31,567 nucleotides of DNA from Chloroflexota bacterium (GTDB lineage: Bacteria; Chloroflexota; UBA4733): NCBI GenBank assembly GCA_025449435.1, contig JANWJO010000133.1:1-31567 (forward strand), given 5' to 3'. Shown in pieces: positions 25,277 through 31,567 of the stretch (position 1 is the stretch's first letter; each line of letters begins with the position of its first letter). Under the pieces are notes generated by a model. That model was not told the origin of the DNA, did not search any database, and saw nothing but the letters and a program-made list of their open reading frames with translations. The position numbers and the translations under genes are program-made.

Positions 25277-26925
25277 ACCGTCGCCTCGCTAGTCACGGTC
25301 CGCGCGCGGCCCACATACTGGAGGGCTTGCTCGGCAAGGTCTGGCGGGACCTCGGCCGTACGCACGGCCGCGCCGATGCGTGTGGGCAGTACCCAGGTTG
25401 GGCGCCCGGATCGCACCTTTTTATCACGTTGCATGGCCTGCAGCACGCTGGCCGTATCCAGTCCCTGCCAGCGTACTGGCAGGTTCAAGCGGACCAGCGC
25501 ATGTTCAATGCGTTCGAACTCTCTAGCAGGCAGCATCCCCAGACGGGTTGACATCCATGCTGCCGCGACCATACCCAGCGACACCGCTTCACCGTGCAGC
25601 AACGCGCTGAACCCGGCGGCGGCCTCGATGGCATGCCCTAACGTGTGGCCGTAATTCAGCAACATGCGCGGACCTTGCTCAAACTCGTCTTCCTGAACCA
25701 CGCTGGCCTTAATGGCGAGGCTCCGCCTGACCGTTTCCAGCGTGAGGTCGGGAGACAGGTGCGACAGGGCCGCCGCTTCTCGCTCCATCAAGGCAAACAG
25801 TTCAGCATCGAGGATGACGCCGTGTTTGAGCACCTCAGCCCACCCGTTGGCGACCTGGCGCGGCGGAAGGCTGGTCAGCAAGGCGGTATCGACGAGCACG
25901 ACGTCGGGCGTCTTGAAGGCTCCGATCAAGTTTTTGGCTATAGGATGGTCCACCGCGACCTTGCCACCGATGCTGCTGTCGACTTGCGACAGGAGGGTCG
26001 TGGGCACCTGCACCAACGGCATCCCGCGCAAGTAGGTCGCCGCCACAAAACCACCGAGGTCCCCGACGACGCCGCCACCAAAAGCAAGCAAGGTCTCATG
26101 TCGCTCAGCGGCATTTTCGGCCAGCCAGGTCCACAATCGACTGGCCAGAGCTGGAGTTTTGGATTGTTCACCACTGGGCACGACTTCGCTATGCACGGTG
26201 AAGCCATGACGCGTGAGCGCGTTCATGAGCAACGACCCGGCAATGGGCCACACGGCGGAGTCACTCACGGCGAAGATCCGTCGCGAGCGTACGCGCGGCG
26301 CGAGCAACGATCCCAAGTCCTTGAGAATGCCCCTACCGGTCAGCACGTCGTAGGTGGCGCCCTGCCCCGTGCTCGTGCGAATTGCCAGGTGCTGGGCCTG
26401 GCTCGGTGGGAGTGCTGCGAGTGCCGCCACCGCGGTTCCCGCCACCTGATCGAGCGGACCGCTCGAGTTGAGGTGGATGTGCGCCTGTGCGTAGTGTGGC
26501 CTGCGCTGGTCGTACAGCGCCCGCAGGCGGTCGTCCGGTGTGCTGCCAGCGAGCAGCGGCCGTGACGTTGACGTGCCCCGCGGGGCGACCCGCCGAGCCA
26601 GCGTGGCGAAATCGGCATGGAGCCAGATCATGCGATGGCCGGCGCACAGGATGCGGGTAGTGGGATGGAGCACCGCCCCACCGCCGAGGCTTATTACTGC
26701 CTGCGGACCCTGAATGGCGGCACGGATGAGGCTTGCCTCGATCTCCCGGAACGCCTCCTCGCCCTTGGTAGAGAAGATCGCCGGGATCGATGCGCCTTCC
26801 ACAGCCTCGATCTCGCGGTCAACGTCAACCAGGGGAAGTTGGAAATGCCTCGCCAGGCGTCGCCCGATGGTGGACTTGCCGCTGCCGCTGAGTCCAGTCA
26901 GGATGATGTGGCGCGGATCGGTCAC
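25273..26925 (-). CDS. aroKB: Bifunctional shikimate kinase / 3-dehydroquinate synthase
   Basis: The 550-residue protein joins two shikimate-pathway enzymes. Residues 1-170 are shikimate kinase: P-loop GLSGSGKST (11-19), shikimate-binding Asp in VDVDREIE, Arg60, the GGG motif at 81-83 and the lid with RRVAPRGTSTSRPLL. Residues about 180-545 are dehydroquinate synthase: PSGEQSKT, the NAD loop GGGVVGDLGGF, VPTTLLSQVDSSIGGK, AEVLKHG, NYGHTLGHAIE and HGEAVSLGM, including its zinc-ligand histidines. It catalyses DAHP to dehydroquinate and shikimate to shikimate 3-phosphate, supplying chorismate for trp genes elsewhere in the window. AroKB fusions are known, for example in Thermotoga. The GTG overlaps the plsY stop (GTGA). 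Confidence 0.96.
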   Translation of the reverse strand: MTDPRHIILTGLSGSGKSTIGRRLARHFQLPLVDVDREIEAVEGASIPAIFSTKGEEAFREIEASLIRAAIQGPQAVISLGGGAVLHPTTRILCAGHRMIWLHADFATLARRVAPRGTSTSRPLLAGSTPDDRLRALYDQRRPHYAQAHIHLNSSGPLDQVAGTAVAALAALPPSQAQHLAIRTSTGQGATYDVLTGRGILKDLGSLLAPRVRSRRIFAVSDSAVWPIAGSLLMNALTRHGFTVHSEVVPSGEQSKTPALASRLWTWLAENAAERHETLLAFGGGVVGDLGGFVAATYLRGMPLVQVPTTLLSQVDSSIGGKVAVDHPIAKNLIGAFKTPDVVLVDTALLTSLPPRQVANGWAEVLKHGVILDAELFALMEREAAALSHLSPDLTLETVRRSLAIKASVVQEDEFEQGPRMLLNYGHTLGHAIEAAAGFSALLHGEAVSLGMVAAAWMSTRLGMLPAREFERIEHALVRLNLPVRWQGLDTASVLQAMQRDKKVRSGRPTWVLPTRIGAAVRTAEVPPDLAEQALQYVGRARTVTSEATV

Positions 26926-27569
26926 CGCTCCCCCGCTTCGACCTGGCCTAACTTGCGCTCCTTGCCTGCGCGCAGCCGTTCAATATTGTCTCGATGCTGG
27001 ATGACGATCACAAGAGCGCCAATGACGGCATAGGCAGCATACGGGCGCGGCTCGATGCCAAAGGTGACAGATGCCAGGAGGAGCACAGCAGTCAGCACCG
27101 CGCCGACCAGGGAACCTAAGGATACAAACCGCGACAGCGCGATGACTAACAACCCGATCACCGCACAGATGATGACGCTGGGTGGGAACAGCATGAGCAC
27201 CGCCCCGGCGGACACCAGGACACCGCGTCCACCTTTCCAACTGATGAAGATGGACCAGTTGTGGCCAGCGAGTGCGGCGAGCGCGGCCATGACCTCGGCC
27301 ACGTGCAAATCCATGGCGGGCTGGCCCCAGAACACCATACGAGCGATAACGACGGCCAGCGCCCCCTTGGTGAGATCCCCGGCAGCGACGAAGGCGGCGG
27401 CGCCAGGACCGAGCGTGCGCAGCACATTGGTGGCGCCGGTGCGCCGGCTGCCGTGCTCACGGACGTCGATGCGCCGGTAGAAGTAACCCACGAGCATGCC
27501 GACGGGGATGGCGCCCAGCACATAGCCCGCCACTGTAGCCAGCATCAAGAGCACTGCTAGGTAAAGCAC
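26922..27569 (-). CDS. plsY: Acyl-phosphate:glycerol-3-phosphate acyltransferase PlsY
   Basis: PlsY acylates the sn-1 position of glycerol 3-phosphate with acyl phosphate, the first step of membrane phospholipid synthesis. The 215-residue membrane protein has the three conserved cytoplasmic motifs: GSRRTGATNVLRTLG, GHNWSIFISWKGGRGV and the C-terminal HRDNIERLRAGKERKLG, between about five to seven hydrophobic segments. The start is a GTG at 27569 with a GAGG-containing region upstream. The stop overlaps aroKB. The 170-nt gap before the G1 peptidase gene contains a TGgTACAGT extended -10-like site (27611-27603), a possible promoter for this operon. Confidence 0.96.
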   Translation of the reverse strand: MLYLAVLLMLATVAGYVLGAIPVGMLVGYFYRRIDVREHGSRRTGATNVLRTLGPGAAAFVAAGDLTKGALAVVIARMVFWGQPAMDLHVAEVMAALAALAGHNWSIFISWKGGRGVLVSAGAVLMLFPPSVIICAVIGLLVIALSRFVSLGSLVGAVLTAVLLLASVTFGIEPRPYAAYAVIGALVIVIQHRDNIERLRAGKERKLGQVEAGER

Positions 27570-27738
27570 GTGGGGGCCGCCTCTCGGTGATACCCTGCTG
27601 CAACTGTACCACTGCGTGCGTGTGCGGTGGACCAGCGCCTCCAGCGCTACGCGTACCTCATGCCAGATTGTATGCCGATTTCCCGCGGATGCAAGCTAGG
27701 GTGTGGCTCACTTGGTACCAATTGGCACGGTCGCGCGC

Positions 27739-29217
27739 TCAGGAATGCTCCCACGTCACTTGGAACCGTTTGCCGTCGGCCGATAAAACGGACGGCCGTG
27801 CACGCGCGTTGCCGGCTGAGTCGACCATCTCCAGGCTCGTGTCCGACCAAGCGGCATTACTCACACCACCCGTCACACCATTCAAGGTGACGATGGCATT
27901 GCCAATGGTGATCACGGTGAACTTCGCGAGCGGCGCCAGCTGTTTTTGACTAGAGGGAGACTCCACGATCCACTCAGCAGAGTCGCGACTGCCTGGGGAG
28001 GGACGGTCGACAGCGAACCCTTGCCCGGTCGTCAGGTCGCTCAAGCTCAGCCGGTAGAGAAAGCCGCCCAGGTACCGGACTTGTGCCACGATGGTGTCAC
28101 CTGGCCGGATGGTGAGTTCCGGCGTGCGCGACCCTGCTGGGAAGATCTCGAACCACGCGGAGTAACTAGCCTGGCCACCCTGGCAGATCGAAGCCGTGCC
28201 CGTTTGCTCCACTGTGGGACTAAACACGCCGTCGATACCGACCCACACGCCCACAGCAGCGTTAGGGGTTGACGTGCAATCGACTGCTGGCACAGCCCAC
28301 TGGCCAGAGACGAATGTCACTGAGCCTGGTTGCCCGCTCTTGTTACTCGTGGCGCTGAAATAACCTGACCAGTTGGCGCTCGTGCTGTCCGCGCTGGCCA
28401 GCGGCAGTATGGACGGCCCAGTGCTCGCTTGTTGGGCATCGACCTCTGGTGGCGCGGCAATCGGATTGAGCGCGAGGGGCGGGAGGATACCCGCGGCCTT
28501 GGCAATATCGCCAGCATTGGCGACCGTGACCTGGTTGGCGGCGGCCCACGGTTGGGCAGTCAGCCAGTGCTGAAGGACCGCTCGTTGCAGCCGGACGACG
28601 ATGACCGCACCATTGGCCTCGGGCTGGGGCAGGCTCATGGGCAAGCCATACATGGACACCGGATCCGCCGCGGCGAAATAGGCAGCTTGCAAGACGGGGT
28701 CGGTGGCCAAAAAGGCTTGATGGCGCTGCTCCACCTGGCTGAACGTGAGCCCGCTATCGGCGCTGGTATCAACAGGCGGTGGCGTCATGTACTGCGATTG
28801 CAGCCAGCCATCGAGATTGTCGTTATGCAGCGTGTCCAGCACATTGACCAGCGACATGGACGCCCCATCCCACTGTAGAACATCACGCTGCATGGCCTGA
28901 TACACAAACGGTCCACTCTGAAAGCGGATGGAAATGGGAAAGCCGAACGTGCTGACCGCGCCATTTTGCGAGAAGTACGACCACATCGGCGCCGATGCGT
29001 CGTCAACGATGGCAAAGCCTGGCTGACCTGGCCCTCCTCCCTGCCCGTTGGCTTGGGAGTAAAAGTGCCCGCCAGCTATCGAGTAGTCAGCTGGAACCGC
29101 GGCCGCCGCGGCGACGGCAGGCTGCAGCCACAGCATGCTCAGTGCCAACAACACCGCTACCGGCAGGGCACGGCGCGCCAGCCAGTGTCGCGGCCCACGG
29201 GTATGAAGGAGAGCCAT
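27739..29217 (-). CDS. Secreted G1-family glutamic peptidase (eqolisin) with LGFP-like N-terminal modules
   Basis: This 492-residue exported protein starts at ATG 29217, with GATGAGG 8 nt upstream. Residues 1-38 are a signal peptide ending near AVAAAA. Residues about 45-145 and 160-225 contain two modules with FGFPIS or YGLPMS followed by an aromatic or basic strand (YQAMQRDVLQW; VRLQRAVLQHW), as in LGFP-like cell-wall repeats common in Chloroflexota. Residues about 280-490 are a G1 peptidase: SANWSGY, SGQWAVP, WVGIDG, then VEQTGT with Gln338 and SAEWIVES with Glu415, which align with the Gln-Glu catalytic dyad of scytalidoglutamic peptidase. Such enzymes cut proteins at acidic pH, so an extracellular degradative role is likely. 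It stands alone on its strand upstream of plsY. Confidence 0.92.
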   Translation of the reverse strand: MALLHTRGPRHWLARRALPVAVLLALSMLWLQPAVAAAAAVPADYSIAGGHFYSQANGQGGGPGQPGFAIVDDASAPMWSYFSQNGAVSTFGFPISIRFQSGPFVYQAMQRDVLQWDGASMSLVNVLDTLHNDNLDGWLQSQYMTPPPVDTSADSGLTFSQVEQRHQAFLATDPVLQAAYFAAADPVSMYGLPMSLPQPEANGAVIVVRLQRAVLQHWLTAQPWAAANQVTVANAGDIAKAAGILPPLALNPIAAPPEVDAQQASTGPSILPLASADSTSANWSGYFSATSNKSGQPGSVTFVSGQWAVPAVDCTSTPNAAVGVWVGIDGVFSPTVEQTGTASICQGGQASYSAWFEIFPAGSRTPELTIRPGDTIVAQVRYLGGFLYRLSLSDLTTGQGFAVDRPSPGSRDSAEWIVESPSSQKQLAPLAKFTVITIGNAIVTLNGVTGGVSNAAWSDTSLEMVDSAGNARARPSVLSADGKRFQVTWEHS

Positions 29218-29421
29218 GTGCAGTGCCTCATCTCAATCGACGCTCACCAGTGGTGCCACGCATTGTCCTCTTAAACGATTGCGTCCCTATTGCGGTACGC
29301 CGCTGTACGGCAGCGAGTCACTGGTCCGCGCGAGATCGCCCAACCAGGTGGCAGAAAGCACACGGCATTTCGACACCGCCGGGCAGCGATGTTCGGGTGA
29401 CCGCTGCTGGCAGGAGCACGC

Positions 29422-29430
29422 TGGTATACT
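29422..29430 (+). promoter_or_regulatory. Extended -10 promoter for ilvE
   Basis: TGgTATACT lies 64 nt before ilvE. The -35 region is poor, as is usual for extended -10 promoters. The rest of the 29218-29493 gap shows no leader peptide or riboswitch that I can recognise. Confidence 0.5.
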
Positions 29431-29493
29431 CGGCCCGAGCCTGCGGACGTAGGTGTTGCGTCGCTGGTGTGCATACGCTCTTGAAAGGAGCAC

Positions 29494-30456
29494 ATGGTGT
29501 CTACTCAGTCCTTTGCCTACTTCGAGGGGCGCATCGTTCCGCTCGAGGAAGCGAAGGTAAGTGTAGTCACCCATGCGTTCAACTATGGAACCGGCTGCTT
29601 CGAGGGCATCCGAGGCTACTGGAACGAAGATGAGCAGGAAGTATTCGTCTTCCGGCTGGCAGAGCACTTCGAGCGCTTGCGCGACTCGGCCAAGATCTTG
29701 CGGATGGACATTAGCGAGTCGACGCAAGAGTTGTGCGACATTGCGCGCGAACTGGTCCACCGGTCGGGCTTTCAGGAGGATTGTTACCTCCGCCCCATCG
29801 TCTACAAGAAGGACGAGAAGGTGGGCGTGCGCCTGAATGGGCTGTCGGCGGGTCTCACCATCTTCGTCGTGCCATTTGGCGCGTACGTGGATGTTGACAA
29901 CGGCATCCGCTGTGCAGTGTCCTCGTGGCGCCGCATGGACGACAACATGGCGCCAGCGCGCGGCAAGGTGACGGGTATCTACGTCAACTCAGCGCTGGCC
30001 AAGACCGAGGCGGAAGAAAACGGCTTCGACGAAGCCATCATGCTCACGCACGACGGCCACGTTTCGGAAGGCAGCGCTGAGAACATATTCCTGGTGCGCC
30101 ACGGCAAGCTGATTACCCCCAGCGTGAGTGAGAACATCCTCGAGGGCATCACCCGCGCGACGGTGATCGAGCTCGCGCGGCGGGAGATGGGTGTCGAGAC
30201 GGTAGAGCGAACGGTCGATCGCAGCGAGTTGTACGTGGCCGACGAAGTGTTCTTGGTCGGCACCGGTGCACAGATTTCGCCAGTGATCGAGATCGACCGG
30301 CGTCCAGTGGGCAAAGGTCAGATCGGCTCCGTGACCAAGCAACTGCAGAGCTTGTACTTTGACGCCGTGCGCGGAAAACTCCTGCGTTACCGGCATTGGT
30401 GTACTGCCGCGAGCCCAGCAGTGGCGCCACCGGCTAAAGTGCCCGCGCACATCTAG
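29494..30456 (+). CDS. ilvE: Branched-chain amino acid aminotransferase
   Basis: This fold-type IV PLP aminotransferase makes valine, leucine and isoleucine from their 2-oxo acids with glutamate as donor. The 320-residue protein has THAFNYGTGCFEGIRGYW, YLRPIVYKKDEKVG, the PLP lysine in RGKVTGIYVNS (K158), the motif EAIMLTHDGHVSEGSAENIFLV and ITRATVIELA. AAAGGAG ends 3 nt before the ATG at 29494 and 6 nt before the next codon, GTG at 29497, so the latter may be the true start. A D-amino acid or aminodeoxychorismate lyase identity is less likely given the long form and the RPIVYK segment. The stop TAG shares its G with the GTG of the next gene. Confidence 0.95.
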   Translation: MVSTQSFAYFEGRIVPLEEAKVSVVTHAFNYGTGCFEGIRGYWNEDEQEVFVFRLAEHFERLRDSAKILRMDISESTQELCDIARELVHRSGFQEDCYLRPIVYKKDEKVGVRLNGLSAGLTIFVVPFGAYVDVDNGIRCAVSSWRRMDDNMAPARGKVTGIYVNSALAKTEAEENGFDEAIMLTHDGHVSEGSAENIFLVRHGKLITPSVSENILEGITRATVIELARREMGVETVERTVDRSELYVADEVFLVGTGAQISPVIEIDRRPVGKGQIGSVTKQLQSLYFDAVRGKLLRYRHWCTAASPAVAPPAKVPAHI

Positions 30457-31567
30457 TGCGGGTAGCGATCAACGCCCACCTCATTTCGCTCAGTGAGGGG
30501 TACCGCAACGCCGGCGTTGGGCAGTATCTCTACCACCTGGTGACCAACCTGCAAGCGGCAGCGCCCGTGGAGCGCATCCTGGCCTACGTCGGGCCGGGGG
30601 CTCGGGCGGCTGCGCTGCCGCAGCGGCCCGGCCTAGACTACCGTCCGACGACGCTGCCGACAGAACGCCCACTGGTGCGCATTGTGTGGGAGCAGACGCT
30701 TCAACCGCTGCTCCTCCTGCGCGACCGCATTGATGTCCTCCACTGCCCAGTCAACGTGGCCCCGATTCCTACGACGGTGCCCACGGTACTCACCGTGCAC
30801 GATCTGTCGTTTCTGCGGTTTCCGGACATGTTTTCGACAGCGAAGCAGCGGTATCTGGTGGCCATGACCGCCTGGTCGGCCCAGCGTGCACGGGTCGTCA
30901 TGACAGACTCCGAGCATACGCGCCGGGATGTGATTCGGCTGTTGCATGTGCCGCCAGAGCGCGTGCGCACAGTCTATCCGGGTTTAAGTTCAGCGTTTCA
31001 CCCGTTCGCCCAGGCGCAGATAGCTGAATTCAAACGCACGCATGCGTTAGACCGGCCATACATTGTTCACGTTGGAACGTTACAGCCTAGGAAGAACCTC
31101 GTCCGGCTCATCGAGGCGTTCGCAGCATTCCGCCGGTCGACAGGGGCAGCGCACGAGCTGGTATTGGTGGGGAGTAAAGGCTGGCAATATGAACGTCTCC
31201 TGGATCGCGCCCACGAGCCCGACGTCAGCGGACACGTCCGTATGGTAGGATTTGCCACGGCCAACGAGATCCCCCTATGGTACGCTGCAGCGGACGCAAT
31301 GGCCTATCCGTCGCTCTACGAAGGGTTCGGCTTTCCGCTCCTGGAGGCAATGGCGTGCGGTACTCCTGTACTCACCTCCACGGCTTCCTGCCTACCCGAA
31401 GTTGCGGGCGATGCCGCCCTCTTCTTCGGTCCGAGCGATGTTCCGGCGATGGCCCTGGCACTGCAGCGCATCACCACCGACCAGGAAGTAAGGGATCGCT
31501 TGCGCGAGCGCGGCTTGGTTCGAGCGGCGCAGTTTACGTGGCAACGCACGGCGCAGGAAGTCCTCGC
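30456..31567 (+). CDS. GT4-family glycosyltransferase (3' end cut by window)
   Basis: From a GTG at 30456, which overlaps the ilvE stop, 370 codons run to the window edge. The GT-B N-terminal domain shows an early Gly-rich loop (GVGQYLYHLV) and DVLHCPVNVAPI with TVHDLSFLRFP. The C-terminal domain has YIVHVGTLQPRKNL, VRMVGFATANEIPLWYAAAD and the EX7E motif EGFGFPLLEAMACGTPV that binds the sugar nucleotide. It resembles mannosyl- or rhamnosyltransferases of exopolysaccharide or glycolipid synthesis. Donor and acceptor cannot be told. No strong Shine-Dalgarno site is present, so translation is likely coupled to ilvE although the functions are unrelated. Confidence 0.93.
   Translation, partial: MRVAINAHLISLSEGYRNAGVGQYLYHLVTNLQAAAPVERILAYVGPGARAAALPQRPGLDYRPTTLPTERPLVRIVWEQTLQPLLLLRDRIDVLHCPVNVAPIPTTVPTVLTVHDLSFLRFPDMFSTAKQRYLVAMTAWSAQRARVVMTDSEHTRRDVIRLLHVPPERVRTVYPGLSSAFHPFAQAQIAEFKRTHALDRPYIVHVGTLQPRKNLVRLIEAFAAFRRSTGAAHELVLVGSKGWQYERLLDRAHEPDVSGHVRMVGFATANEIPLWYAAADAMAYPSLYEGFGFPLLEAMACGTPVLTSTASCLPEVAGDAALFFGPSDVPAMALALQRITTDQEVRDRLRERGLVRAAQFTWQRTAQEVL

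Overview
The window is GC-rich and densely packed, with bacterial genes in short operons that often overlap by 4 nt (ATGA or GTGA). The organism is most likely a member of the Chloroflexota. This is an inference from a fused shikimate kinase/dehydroquinate synthase, a secreted G1 glutamic peptidase with LGFP-like modules, a GC-rich hairpin-repeat island and frequent GTG/TTG starts. No rRNA or single-copy ribosomal marker is present to confirm it.

Layout. 1-1370 (minus): 3'-truncated branched-chain amino-acid-type substrate-binding lipoprotein with its own promoter and long leader. 1473-9258 (minus): complete tryptophan operon trpE-G-D-C-F-B-A followed by an EamA/DMT transporter. It is preceded by a tryptophan-specific T-box leader (UGG specifier) and a TTGACA promoter. 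9245-13496 (plus): a doubtful small ORF, a membrane-anchored protein, ligA and deoB. 13525-16507 (minus): sulfur-carrier cysteine pathway cassette: cysM, a sulfur-carrier/E1 fusion (CysO-MoeB type), a JAMM peptidase (Mec type) and a rhodanese, behind a good promoter. 16661-16731: tRNA-Gly(CCC), followed by about 0.9 kb of repeats. 17608-21498 (minus): P-loop kinase-like protein, sensor kinase, response regulator and a secreted helical-repeat protein. 21706-24817 (plus): S9 prolyl oligopeptidase-type peptidase and MFS exporter. 24833-27569 (minus): plsY, aroKB fusion and Nudix hydrolase with overlapping ends. 27739-29217 (minus): secreted G1 glutamic peptidase. 29494-end (plus): ilvE and a truncated GT4 glycosyltransferase.

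How it fits together. The aroKB enzyme supplies chorismate precursors, and the trp operon turns chorismate into tryptophan under control of uncharged tRNA-Trp. IlvE and the substrate-binding protein concern branched-chain or related amino acids. The cysM cassette looks like a self-contained route from O-phosphoserine (or a related acceptor) and a protein thiocarboxylate to cysteine. Its notable feature is that the sulfur carrier is fused through its Gly-Gly end to the enzyme that activates it, next to a JAMM peptidase that could act at that junction.

The least ordinary parts are the sulfur-carrier fusion cassette, the T-box leader that lacks a U-tract terminator and also governs a transporter, the G1 peptidase, and the repeat island, one copy of which supplies the last codons of the neighbouring kinase gene.
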